Shown: positions 41,276 through 49,585 of the stretch, piece after piece
How positions within the stretch are numbered: the stretch's first letter is position 1
Layout: each line of letters starts with the position of its first letter
Assembly (NCBI GenBank): GCA_019638595.1
Contig: JAHBTJ010000005.1
Location: 124,001 to 188,000 of the forward strand
Length of the DNA stretch: 64,000 nt
Direction: 5' to 3'
Source of the DNA: Chitinophagaceae bacterium
GTDB lineage: Bacteria > Bacteroidota > Bacteroidia > Chitinophagales > Chitinophagaceae
The notes under the pieces: model-generated
What the model was told of the DNA's origin: nothing
Databases searched by the model: none
Seen by the model: the letters and a program-made list of their open reading frames with translations, nothing else
Program-made: the position numbers and the translations under genes

Positions 41276-41647
41276 TCATTTTTCGGTTATGCTTATGCTT
41301 GCCGTGGTCTTTAAGTTAAATGTAGCGGAAGAAAATTCTATATTGCAAAAAGTAGCGGTTGCTTTACCCTGGGTTACCGTAACATATACACCAATTCCTA
41401 CCCTGGTCCAGAAAACAGAAGAGCGGTCTGAATGGTTCATGGCAAATACGCCGCTTAAAGCAGTGATCGCGCCTGCCCCCGGCTCTGATCCAGCATTGTG
41501 TTCTGGCTCTTCTTACCTGTTGGCCAGGCCACTTTTGTATACAAACTCAATACGGGTGTTATTATATACTTTTTTAGGCTTTACCTGCGCTACAGCGCCT
41601 GAACAGCATAATATAGCTAACCCGGCATACAGGTATGTACGCATCAT
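41276..41647 (-). pseudogene. small exported-protein gene with an in-frame TAA
   Basis: This lies in a 488-base gap (41265-41752) without an intact gene. On the minus strand an ATG at 41647 opens a 44-codon frame with a signal peptide (MMRTYLYAGLAILCCSGAVA, cut before QV). It stops at TAA (41513-41515), but the same frame stays open for 78 more codons after the stop and ends at TGA (41276-41278). The second part is beta-like (VFWTRVGIGVYVTVTQGKAT). A single change such as CAA to TAA would explain it. Family unknown. Confidence 0.45.
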
Positions 41648-41752
41648 ACGATAAGGTTTTACGGAAAAAATAACGACAACCCGGCAATCTTATTTTTAAC
41701 CTTCTTTGTATTCTTTTAAAACCATCTGTTATTTTTGATATAAAATCCCTTT

Positions 41753-43255
41753 ATGAAGCGTTGTGTTTTAACGATTTTTGTTTTTGCGACAGTTGCCGCC
41801 GCATATTCTCAAAAATTAATTTCGGAATTTCCCGACCAGGACTGGCGGATCATTCCGGGAGAGTACAGAAGTAAAGTTCCCTCCTGGAACGTATACTCCT
41901 ATCCTGCGTTTAAAAACTCGGATGGCGATTTTAATTCCAGTATTGTTAAGCTCAACGATACGGAGGCTGTTGTCCTGGTTTCGTTCGATGGTAAACAATA
42001 TGGGGTTATGAAAGTGAATGATAAGCTTTCAACCATTTGGAAAGCGAATGTGCCGGGAGAGCCAAATTTTCTTGCCAAATTTTACGATAATTTCATTGTG
42101 CTGACTACAACGGGTACAATGTTTAAAAGGGAGCCGGAACTTCTTATTATTGATGGGAAAAACGGGAAAATTATCAAACAACAAAAATGGGCTGATATCA
42201 CTCCTCCTTTTTCTTCAAATGAAGATATACACATTTTGTATCCTTTAAGTAATAATGAGTCGGGCGAATACAAATTAGTTGCCCGGTATATGGAAAAGAA
42301 AGATTCCCGTCTTACCCGGGGAGTTAATATTATTTCTTTTGATAAAGACTTTGAAGTGATCTCTAACGACAAAGTTCCTGTGGTTAATTCAGACTTATTT
42401 GTGAATTGTGCTCTCAATAAAAATGGCGATTTTTTCTTCTTTTCGGCAAACGAAGCGGGAAATTTTACGGCCCAATCTTTCAAAGCAAAAACATGGATCC
42501 CCAGGCAAAAAGTCAGCTTTTCTGTTGATGCCAGGAATAAATCTAAATTTTCAGCGTATTTAATGCCGGGTAAGACTAATCCCGAGCAGGCGTTTGTATC
42601 GGTTACCTACACCAATCAAGACAAAGACAAAGTGAATTCCGTTTTTAAATTAGATTTTTCAACAGGAAAGTCACTTCAGCAGGAAGTGGTTTTCAACAAA
42701 CCTTTTTTAAATACTGCGAAAGAAAGTTTTGTGCAGGTAAATAAAAAGCTGGGCAGGCCCGATTTCGGAGACTGGGATAATATGCATTTTTTAGATGTAA
42801 TAGAGGTGGGCGATAAAATAGCGCTGGTACATGAAGTGCGGTACAGTTATACATCTACAAGCAGGCAATATTGGGTAACGGGCGATGCGCTCGTTTCTAT
42901 ATTGAATAATGACATGACCTCTGTATCTAACCTTATACTGCCCAAGCGGTTCCGGTTAAATGGGCCTGTTGGAGTATCTTCATCTGTGCATACTAAAGGC
43001 AATACAATTTACATGGTTAGCGGTTATGACAAAGGTTCCGGAAGATCCGCGCTCATTTCTACAATTGATGTGCAGCAGGCCCGTTTTGGCCAAGTAGAAG
43101 AAATTAAAAAGACCGATATCAGGTCGGGTCATCCTGCCGATCCGCAGGCAACCCTGTGGTTTAAAGATAGTTTTGTGATCAGCTATCTGGATGCTGATGG
43201 AGTAATGCTGAGAATAGCCCGTATCCAGGCGGACCTGCAAAAGTTTAGCTATTAA
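41753..43255 (+). CDS. exported protein of unknown function, possibly a beta-propeller
   Basis: A 500-residue protein with a signal peptide (about 1-19, ending AAAYSQ). The rest is mostly beta-strand with repeated stretches of the type FYDNFIVLTTTGTMFKRE, YKLVARYMEKKD, GDFFFFSANEAG and KIALVHEVRY, spaced roughly 50 residues apart, which suggests a propeller-like fold. I do not recognise a family. It is on the same strand as the polyketide cluster and ends 118 bases before it, so a link to the pigment genes is possible but unproven. Confidence 0.75.
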   Translation: MKRCVLTIFVFATVAAAYSQKLISEFPDQDWRIIPGEYRSKVPSWNVYSYPAFKNSDGDFNSSIVKLNDTEAVVLVSFDGKQYGVMKVNDKLSTIWKANVPGEPNFLAKFYDNFIVLTTTGTMFKREPELLIIDGKNGKIIKQQKWADITPPFSSNEDIHILYPLSNNESGEYKLVARYMEKKDSRLTRGVNIISFDKDFEVISNDKVPVVNSDLFVNCALNKNGDFFFFSANEAGNFTAQSFKAKTWIPRQKVSFSVDARNKSKFSAYLMPGKTNPEQAFVSVTYTNQDKDKVNSVFKLDFSTGKSLQQEVVFNKPFLNTAKESFVQVNKKLGRPDFGDWDNMHFLDVIEVGDKIALVHEVRYSYTSTSRQYWVTGDALVSILNNDMTSVSNLILPKRFRLNGPVGVSSSVHTKGNTIYMVSGYDKGSGRSALISTIDVQQARFGQVEEIKKTDIRSGHPADPQATLWFKDSFVISYLDADGVMLRIARIQADLQKFSY

Positions 43256-43373
43256 GGTAATTTTAATACAACCCGGTAATTTCCGGCGGAACCGGCAGGG
43301 TATGCCCGTTTTGGCAATAACCTATAAATCCCTACTTTGCACCTGTTTATAATACTATACATGGTAACATACA

Positions 43374-43799
43374 ATGAGTATAAAAGATATATTGCCTTTT
43401 ATTCCGCAGCGGGCGCCATTTATAATGGTAGATGAACTGGTAAGTGCGGAAGAAGCCACCGGGGTTACCAGGTTTGAGGTAAAGGCAGATAACATTTTTA
43501 TACAGGACGGTTATTTAACAGAGCCGGCCCTGGTTGAAAATATAGCGCAAACTGCGGCGGCAAGGATCGGTTATATTTGCAATGAAAAGCAGGAGCCTGT
43601 ACCCATGGGATTTATAGGGGCGGTACAAAACCTGGAAATAAAAGAGCTGCCGGCTGTGGGCGACCGCATAGAAACGGAGATCACGATCAAAAACCAGGTG
43701 TTTGATGTAACACTGATTGCCGGGAAAATAAGCTGCAATGGAAGGGAACTGGCTGCCTGCGATATGAAGATCTTTATACAGTTAAACAAGCAAAATTAA
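43374..43799 (+). CDS. hotdog-fold 3-hydroxyacyl-ACP dehydratase-like protein
   Basis: A 141-residue hotdog protein of the FabZ/ApeI-like group found in aryl-polyene and flexirubin clusters. PFIMVDELVSAEE opens the domain. EPALVENIAQTAAARIGY (50-67) holds the helix residue E55, where FabZ has its glutamate. The HFPG histidine motif of FabZ is replaced by QDGYLTE, so the catalytic pair is incomplete and the reaction may differ. It starts a run of plus-strand cluster genes; the next gene follows 4 bases later. Confidence 0.75.
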   Translation: MSIKDILPFIPQRAPFIMVDELVSAEEATGVTRFEVKADNIFIQDGYLTEPALVENIAQTAAARIGYICNEKQEPVPMGFIGAVQNLEIKELPAVGDRIETEITIKNQVFDVTLIAGKISCNGRELAACDMKIFIQLNKQN

Positions 43800-43803
43800 A
43801 TAT

Positions 43804-44448
43804 ATGGTAAAGACGTTTACTTTCATACGCTTTTTAGCGCTGCTGCTGGTTTTGCTGGTATGCCAGTTCGTTTCGGCACAAACACTCAAAGAGTTTTTCA
43901 ACTCTTCCGAAGTGCCTCTTACTTACCTGGGCATTGATTTTACCCGGACAAAAGTTTTGAATGAAATGGTACCGGCGCTTGACTGGAAAGAAAAGCATTT
44001 TCCTTCAATGAACCAGGTTGTTGTGAATGATACTTCCAAGTTCGACTTTCGGAAAGCGTTCACAAAATCAAATATCATTTATAATACTAAAACCGCTTTG
44101 GCAAGAATTGAAAGTATCAATGCCGAAAAAATAACAGGAGAAAGCGGTACGGATGAAGTAAAGCTCAGTAAAGCTGATATTGATGGGATAGCCGGTGCAT
44201 ATAAAGATGCCGGCAAGAAAGGGATTGGTCTTTTATTTATTGTTGAAAATATTGATAAGAAAAAAGTGGAAGAATCTCTTCATGTTGCGCTTATTGATCT
44301 ATCTACAGGCAAAGTATTGATCACAGAACGGTTTACGGAAAAGCCGGCCGGGTTCGGAATAAGGAATTATTGGGTAAAGCCTGTCAGGAACGTTGTGGAA
44401 AATATTCAGAAGTCGAGATATAAAAAGTGGAAAGAGAATGCAGGATAA
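43804..44448 (+). CDS. exported protein of unknown function in the pigment cluster
   Basis: A 214-residue protein with a signal peptide (about 1-25, ending VSAQ). The mature part starts TLKEFFNSSEVPLTYLGIDFTRTKV and later has IGLLFIVENIDKKKVEESLHVALID and TGKVLITERFTEKP. I do not recognise a family. It is inserted between a dehydratase (4 bases upstream) and a thioesterase (22 bases downstream), and is therefore very likely co-transcribed. It might act in the envelope on the cluster's product. Confidence 0.75.
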   Translation: MVKTFTFIRFLALLLVLLVCQFVSAQTLKEFFNSSEVPLTYLGIDFTRTKVLNEMVPALDWKEKHFPSMNQVVVNDTSKFDFRKAFTKSNIIYNTKTALARIESINAEKITGESGTDEVKLSKADIDGIAGAYKDAGKKGIGLLFIVENIDKKKVEESLHVALIDLSTGKVLITERFTEKPAGFGIRNYWVKPVRNVVENIQKSRYKKWKENAG

Positions 44449-44470
44449 GGTTCCTGTTTAAAAATAACGA

Positions 44471-44896
44471 ATGCAGAAAACTTTATCGGGAAGCATAGAA
44501 ATAAATGTACGGTTTAACGAAGCGGATCCATTAGGCATAGTTTGGCATGGCCATTATATCCGGTATTTCGAGGATGGAAGGGAGTCTTTTGGCAATGAGC
44601 ATGGAATAGGGTATCTTGACTTTTACAGGCAGGGTATTATCATACCCATAGTAAGCATACATTGCGAGTATAAACGTTCGCTGAAATATGGCGAAAGAGT
44701 GCGGGTGGAAACAACATATGTACCCTGCGATGCTGCGAAGCTTATGTTCGAATACCGCTTATATAATCCCGTTACCGGGCAACTGGTGGCCAACGGCGAT
44801 TCTGTGCAGGTATTCCTGGATAAAGAAACTTCATCGCTTCAGCTCACGAACCCGCCTTTTTTTGAAAACTGGAAAAAGGAGCGGGGATTTCTTTAA
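44471..44896 (+). CDS. 4HBT-type acyl-CoA/ACP thioesterase
   Basis: A 141-residue hotdog thioesterase. RFNEADPLGIVWHGHYIRYFEDGRE (from residue 14) shows the 4HBT signature, with D19, G22 and the HxxY region that binds the thioester. It is in the pigment gene run, 12 bases from the ketosynthase behind it. The likely role is release or editing of acyl chains on the ACP or CoA. Confidence 0.85.
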   Translation: MQKTLSGSIEINVRFNEADPLGIVWHGHYIRYFEDGRESFGNEHGIGYLDFYRQGIIIPIVSIHCEYKRSLKYGERVRVETTYVPCDAAKLMFEYRLYNPVTGQLVANGDSVQVFLDKETSSLQLTNPPFFENWKKERGFL

Positions 44897-44908
44897 CTTT
44901 CCACCTTG

Positions 44909-46054
44909 ATGAAGCCGGTATACATTATTGCAGACAATATAACCTCACCCATAGCTGCCAGTTCGGAAGAGAACTTTGCCCTTCTCCAGGAAAATGCTTC
45001 AGGCATCAGGCAACACCGGCACCCGGCTTTTTCCCCTGTGCCTTTTTATGCGTCGTTGTTTGGTAATGATCCGTTTTTGGATGCAATTGGCATGCATAAC
45101 AAAGAACAATATACAAAATTTGAAAAATTGCTCATTGCTTCGGTTGCTGATGCGTTGCAGCGATCGGAGGTAAGCCCGGCGGAGGATAAGGCGATACTGA
45201 TCCTATCATCTACCAAAGGAAATATCAGCCTGCTGGAAACGGAGCAGCAGGATGAATCGCTGAAAAAGCGACTGTCGCTTCATCATTCAGCGAAGCTGCT
45301 GGCCAACCATTTTCATTTTGTGCAGGCGCCGGTAGTAGTATCTCATGCCTGCATTTCGGGACTGGTGGCTATCATTACCGGCATGCGGCTGCTGCAGTCG
45401 GGAAAGTATGATCATGCAATTGTTGCCGGGGCTGATATTATTACAAAGTTCGTGTTGTCGGGTTTTCAATCGTTTCATGCAGTAAGCGATGCTCCCTGCA
45501 AACCTTTCGATGCAATGCGGAACGGCATCAACCTCGGCGAGGGCGCTGCAACGGTAGTGCTATCTGTTCAAAAACCGGCCGGCGGGCCCTTTGTGCAATT
45601 ATTGGGTGGTTCGGTAAGCAATGACGCCAATCATATATCAGGTCCTTCGCGTACGGGCGAGGAACTGTACCAGGCTATTTCAAACGCTATGCGGGAAGCG
45701 GGTGTAACCCAAAATGATATAGACTTTATTTCGGCTCATGGAACCGCTACCGTTTACAACGATGAAATGGAAGCAAAAGCCATTAACCTGGCCGGTATGA
45801 AGGATGTGCCGGTAAACAGCCTGAAAGGATATTACGGTCATACACTGGGCGCTGCCGGTTTAATTGAAACGGTTGCCTCCCTGCATTCCCTGAAAAAGGA
45901 TGTATTATTGCCTACGCCGGGTTATTCGGAGCCGGGAACCTCCCAGCCTGTAAATATTATCAGTGAAACAAAAAAAACTGAACTGCAAACCTGTCTAAAA
46001 ACAGCATCGGGTTTTGGTGGTTGCAATGCAGCCATTATTTTGCAGAAAAATTAA
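44909..46054 (+). CDS. ketosynthase (KAS I/II type) with complete triad
   Basis: A 381-residue beta-ketoacyl-ACP synthase. C148 lies in VVSHACISGLVA, H277 in DFISAHGTATVYND and H311 in KGYYGHTLGAAG, so the Cys-His-His triad is complete. GINLGEGAATVVL (206-218) matches the family. I use the ATG at 44909, not the TTG three bases earlier. It is shorter than FabF (about 410) at the N-terminus. It is one of two intact ketosynthases in the cluster. Confidence 0.88.
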   Translation: MKPVYIIADNITSPIAASSEENFALLQENASGIRQHRHPAFSPVPFYASLFGNDPFLDAIGMHNKEQYTKFEKLLIASVADALQRSEVSPAEDKAILILSSTKGNISLLETEQQDESLKKRLSLHHSAKLLANHFHFVQAPVVVSHACISGLVAIITGMRLLQSGKYDHAIVAGADIITKFVLSGFQSFHAVSDAPCKPFDAMRNGINLGEGAATVVLSVQKPAGGPFVQLLGGSVSNDANHISGPSRTGEELYQAISNAMREAGVTQNDIDFISAHGTATVYNDEMEAKAINLAGMKDVPVNSLKGYYGHTLGAAGLIETVASLHSLKKDVLLPTPGYSEPGTSQPVNIISETKKTELQTCLKTASGFGGCNAAIILQKN

Positions 46055-46072
46055 AATACATAATATTAGTGA

Positions 46073-47143
46073 ATGGACTTTTTTAAAACAGATACCAAAA
46101 CAGCTCTTGAAGCAAAAGGATTAGCCCAGTTTATAGCCTTTGGGCCTGTGGTTTTCCAGGTGGCCAAAGTAATGCGCGATAATGGCATACTGAAAGCAAT
46201 AGAAGACAGCGCCTCTAAAGGTTTAGCGATTGAAGAAATTATCCGGAAAACCGGGTTGCCCCGCTATGGTGTGCGGGTATTGCTGGAGTCTGCGCTGGGA
46301 ATAGGACTGGTAATATTAAACGAAGGAAAGTATACCCTTACCAAAACCGGTTATTTCATCCTGCACGATCCCCTTACAAAGGTGAATATGGATTTTATTC
46401 ATGATGTATGTTATAAAGGCCTTTTTTGGCTGGATGAAAGTATACGGGAAGGCAAGCCCGAAGGATTAAAAGAGCTGGGAGATTGGCCAACGGTATACGA
46501 AGGACTATCGCAGTTGCCCAGCCATATTCAAAAAAGCTGGTTTGCGTTTGATCATTATTTTTCTGATCTTGCTTTTCCTGCTGTATTGCAGCATGTATAT
46601 AAAGATGGTATAAAGAACCTTCTGGAAATTGGCGGTAATACCGGTAAATGGGCCATCGCATCGTCTAAATATTCGCCCGATGTGCACATTACCATCATGG
46701 ATCTGCCGGGTCAGTTGAAGATGGCTAAAAAGCGGATGGAGGAACTGGGGCTTTCAGACAGGGTATCGTTTCATCCTGTAAATATCCTTGATGAATCGCA
46801 GCCGTTTCCTACAGGATTCGACGCGGTTTGGATGAGCCAGTTCCTCGATTGTTTTTCTGAAGAAGAAATTGTATCTATATTAAAACGCTGCGCCGGTGCC
46901 ATTGATGAGAACGGTTATGTGCTGATACTGGAAGCTTTTTGGGACAAGCAGCGTTTCGAAACTGCCGCATTCTGCCTGCAGCAAACTTCTATTTATTTTA
47001 CCGCTGTTGCCAATGGTAACAGCCAGATGTACGATTCGAAAGTATTTATACAGTGTATATACGACGCGGGATTTGAAATTGTAGAAGAGGTAAATGGTAT
47101 AGGGTTGAGCCATACCCTGCTGAAATGCAGGAAGAAGAGATGA
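46073..47143 (+). CDS. class I SAM methyltransferase (O-methyltransferase type)
   Basis: A 356-residue methyltransferase. Residues 20-110 form a winged-helix-like dimerisation domain (PRYGVRVLLESALGIGLV, KYTLTKTGYFIL). The catalytic domain has LLEIGGNTGKWA (motif I, about 185-196), VHITIMDLPGQL and a hydrophobic FDAVWMSQFLDCF segment, as in phenol and polyketide O-methyltransferases. It should methylate a hydroxyl of the cluster's product. A large composite repeat (site F) separates it from the flavoenzyme gene. Confidence 0.85.
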   Translation: MDFFKTDTKTALEAKGLAQFIAFGPVVFQVAKVMRDNGILKAIEDSASKGLAIEEIIRKTGLPRYGVRVLLESALGIGLVILNEGKYTLTKTGYFILHDPLTKVNMDFIHDVCYKGLFWLDESIREGKPEGLKELGDWPTVYEGLSQLPSHIQKSWFAFDHYFSDLAFPAVLQHVYKDGIKNLLEIGGNTGKWAIASSKYSPDVHITIMDLPGQLKMAKKRMEELGLSDRVSFHPVNILDESQPFPTGFDAVWMSQFLDCFSEEEIVSILKRCAGAIDENGYVLILEAFWDKQRFETAAFCLQQTSIYFTAVANGNSQMYDSKVFIQCIYDAGFEIVEEVNGIGLSHTLLKCRKKR

Positions 47144-47352
47144 TTTATAGTTTATAGTTTGTAGTTTGCAGTTTCGGGTTACAGTTTGCAGGTTTCGGGT
47201 CGCAGGGGGATTTGAAATTTGAAATTTGAGATTTGATGGCTGTTGTGGTTTCGGGTTTTTCAACGCACAAACTATAAACAAAAAACCATAAACCATAAAT
47301 TGCTGATAGCTCCTGGCTGACGGCTGATAGCCCACAGCCCATTGCTCATAGC
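47144..47352. repeat. modular intergenic repeat, site F (words b, c, d, then inverted c, b and a)
   Basis: The largest copy. Word b (TTTATAGTTTATAGTTT), word c (CAGTTTCGGGTTACAGTTT) and word d (GATTTGAAATTTGAAATTTG) are followed by a TTTCGGG fragment. Then come inverted b (AAACTATAAAC, AAACCATAAACCATAAAT) and several GCTGATAGC words. It is inside the pigment cluster between two same-strand genes. Confidence 0.65.
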
Positions 47353-47370
47353 TTCTAATTCACTCATAAT

Positions 47371-48612
47371 ATGCAAACAGAAAAAGTTGACGTACTGGTA
47401 ATAGGCGCCGGACCTTCGGGAACGGTTGCCGCGTCTATAGTTCACCAGGCCGGTTATAAAGTAAAAATTGTTGAAAAGCAGCAATTCCCGCGGTTTGTAA
47501 TAGGCGAAAGCCTGCTGCCCCGATGTATGGAAGCGTTGGAGGAGGCGAAGTTCCTGGATGCTGTAAAAGCCAGGGGCTACCAGGAAAAGAGCGGAGCCAA
47601 GTTTGTTAAAAACGGCAAGGTGTGCGATTACAAGTTTTCCGACCAGTATACAAAAGGCTGGAAGTGGGCCTTTCAGGTACCGCGGGCCGATTTTGATGCT
47701 ACATTGGCAAACACCGTAGAGAAGATGGGGGTGCCTGTTGAATATGAAACCACGGTTACAGGCATTGTGTTTAACGACGACGGGCGTTCTGTTACAACGG
47801 TAGAAGATATTCATGGCAACAAGCGGCATATAGAAGCACGGTTCATTGTTGACGGAAGCGGCTACGGGCGGGTGATCCCAAAACTATTTAATATGGAGAA
47901 GCCGTCGAACCTGCCGCCGCGTAAGGCGTTGTTTGCACATACGGTAGATACCAAACGCAGCATGGCAGATGAGCCTAACCGCATTACTATAGTGGTGCAC
48001 GAAAAAGGAGTATGGATATGGATCATACCCTTTTCAAATGGCATTACTTCCGTAGGTTATGTAGGCGACGCCTCTTTCTTTGACCGTTTTACCGGAACGC
48101 CCGAGCAGCAATACAGGGCGATGCTGGCTGCCGAAAAAGATATTGCGGAAAGGTTTAAAGATGTTGAGCTGGTATTTGAACCAAGAACATTACAATCGTG
48201 GTCGGCTACAACCGACAGGTTTTATGGCGATGGATTTGTGCTGACAGGAAATGTGACGGAATTCCTGGATCCTGTATTTTCATCCGGCGTTACGCTGGCT
48301 ACCGTTTCCAGCCAGATAGCGGGTAAACTGGTTGTAAGAAAGCTGAAAGGCGAAACCGTTGACTGGAACAAGGAATACATGGATATTATGATGCAGGGGG
48401 TAAATACCTTCAGGAGCTATGTAATGGCATGGTATGAAGGAACGCTGGATACTATTTTCTTTGCCGATAACCAGGATCCTACCATCAAAAGCCAGATATG
48501 TTCGGTATTGGCAGGGTACGTTTGGGATACCAGCAATCCGTATGTAAGAGATCATACAACGGCGTTGAACAAGCTGGCCAGGATCATTACTGTGCGCGAC
48601 AGCTTTAAATGA
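47371..48612 (+). CDS. FAD-dependent oxidoreductase with halogenase fingerprints
   Basis: A 413-residue flavoenzyme. GAGPSG (12-17) binds FAD, PRFVIGESLLP (40-50) is the family's second motif, and GVWIWIIPF (213-221) contains W-x-W-x-I-P, the fingerprint of flavin-dependent halogenases. K73 and K77 (EKSGAKF) fall where the catalytic lysine of tryptophan halogenases is expected. A relative without halogenase activity, such as a geranylgeranyl-reductase-like monooxygenase, remains possible. It would act on a carrier-bound or free aromatic product. No flavin reductase is adjacent. Confidence 0.78.
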   Translation: MQTEKVDVLVIGAGPSGTVAASIVHQAGYKVKIVEKQQFPRFVIGESLLPRCMEALEEAKFLDAVKARGYQEKSGAKFVKNGKVCDYKFSDQYTKGWKWAFQVPRADFDATLANTVEKMGVPVEYETTVTGIVFNDDGRSVTTVEDIHGNKRHIEARFIVDGSGYGRVIPKLFNMEKPSNLPPRKALFAHTVDTKRSMADEPNRITIVVHEKGVWIWIIPFSNGITSVGYVGDASFFDRFTGTPEQQYRAMLAAEKDIAERFKDVELVFEPRTLQSWSATTDRFYGDGFVLTGNVTEFLDPVFSSGVTLATVSSQIAGKLVVRKLKGETVDWNKEYMDIMMQGVNTFRSYVMAWYEGTLDTIFFADNQDPTIKSQICSVLAGYVWDTSNPYVRDHTTALNKLARIITVRDSFK

Positions 48613-48648
48613 TTTGAAATTAGAATACTATAACCACTTACTGCCATT

Positions 48649-49284
48649 TTGCTACTTTCCATCACTTCATATTGTGTTATAGCAGACCATTCGGTGATAC
48701 TGAACGGAGAAAAATGGCATAGCGCTGAGAGTACCCTCAGTGCGCCGGATTTTCTAACGGCGCTTTATAAGCGCAGCGGGGCGGAGTATCCCAAATTTTA
48801 TAAAATGGATCAGCTTGCCCAATTGGGTTTCATGGCGGCAGAACTGGTATTACAGGGGCGTAATGTGTCAGAAGAATATGGAGCTTCGGCGGCTGGCATC
48901 GTATTTTGCAATTCCAATGCCAGCCTCGACGCCGATCTGCGTTATTTCGAATCGGTCAAAAACATACCCAGTCCTGCCCAGTTTGTATATACTTTACCTA
49001 ATATTGTAATAGGCGAGATCAGCATCCGGCATCGTTTAAAAGGCGAAAACGCTTTTTTTGTGCAGGAAAGCTTCGACCCTTCATTCCTGGAGTTTTATGT
49101 TGCCGATCTTTTTAAAAGAGAACGTTTAAAGGTTTGTGTATGCGGGTGGGTTGAATACCTGGAGGGAAAATATAAGGCGGTAATATATTTAGTGGAAAGT
49201 AAGCCGGGTAACCGATATTTGCAGTTTGATATTAAGAATATTCATCAAATTTACGAGACAGCAAATGGAGAAATTAATGGCTGA
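48649..49284 (+). CDS. truncated ketosynthase-like protein
   Basis: A 211-residue protein resembling the N-terminal half of a ketosynthase: VSEEYGASAAGIVFCNSNASLDADLRYFESV and PSPAQFVYTLPNIVIGEISIRH. No ACS cysteine or HGTG histidine is visible, so it is not a normal catalyst. Small ketosynthase-like proteins of this type occur in aryl-polyene and flexirubin clusters. The start is a TTG at 48649, since no ATG is in frame nearby. It overlaps the ACP gene by 20 bases. Confidence 0.7.
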   Translation: MLLSITSYCVIADHSVILNGEKWHSAESTLSAPDFLTALYKRSGAEYPKFYKMDQLAQLGFMAAELVLQGRNVSEEYGASAAGIVFCNSNASLDADLRYFESVKNIPSPAQFVYTLPNIVIGEISIRHRLKGENAFFVQESFDPSFLEFYVADLFKRERLKVCVCGWVEYLEGKYKAVIYLVESKPGNRYLQFDIKNIHQIYETANGEING

Positions 49285-49528
49285 TCTGAAAAAGCAGATC
49301 ATAGAGCAACTGAACCTGAAAGACGTAAAGCCGGAGGATATTGGTGATGACCAACCATTATTTGTAGAAGGATTGGGCCTTGATTCCATAGACGCGCTTG
49401 AACTGATCGTATTATTGCAGCAGGAATATAAAATTAAACTCGCCAATGCCGAAGAAGGGCAGAGCGTATTTCGTTCTGTAAGAACCATGGCGCAGTATAT
49501 AACCGAACATCAGCCAAAAACGGTTTAA
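49265..49528 (+). CDS. acyl carrier protein
   Basis: An 87-residue ACP. The phosphopantetheine serine is S41 in GLGLDSIDALEL, flanked by acidic helices, and helix 1 is LKKQIIEQLNL. The ATG at 49265 overlaps the preceding gene by 20 bases, so the two are coupled; an internal ATG at 49277 is also possible. It carries the growing chain for the ketosynthases on both sides. Confidence 0.93.
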   Translation: MEKLMADLKKQIIEQLNLKDVKPEDIGDDQPLFVEGLGLDSIDALELIVLLQQEYKIKLANAEEGQSVFRSVRTMAQYITEHQPKTV

Positions 49529-49532
49529 GATA

Positions 49533-49582
49533 GTTGATTTGAGATTCCAGATCTCAAATTTTAAATCTCAAATTTCAAATCG
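49533..49582. repeat. modular intergenic repeat, site G (word d, several copies)
   Basis: GTTGATTTGAGATT, ATCTCAAATTTTAAATCTC and AAATTTCAAATC adjoin between the ACP and ketosynthase genes. The copies can pair with each other. Confidence 0.6.
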
Positions 49583-49585
49583 TAC

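Noticed and set aside
41289-41654. A 121-codon plus-strand reading frame
   Set aside because: It runs antisense to the exported-protein frame described at 41276-41647. It has no signal peptide, no recognisable motif and an odd composition.
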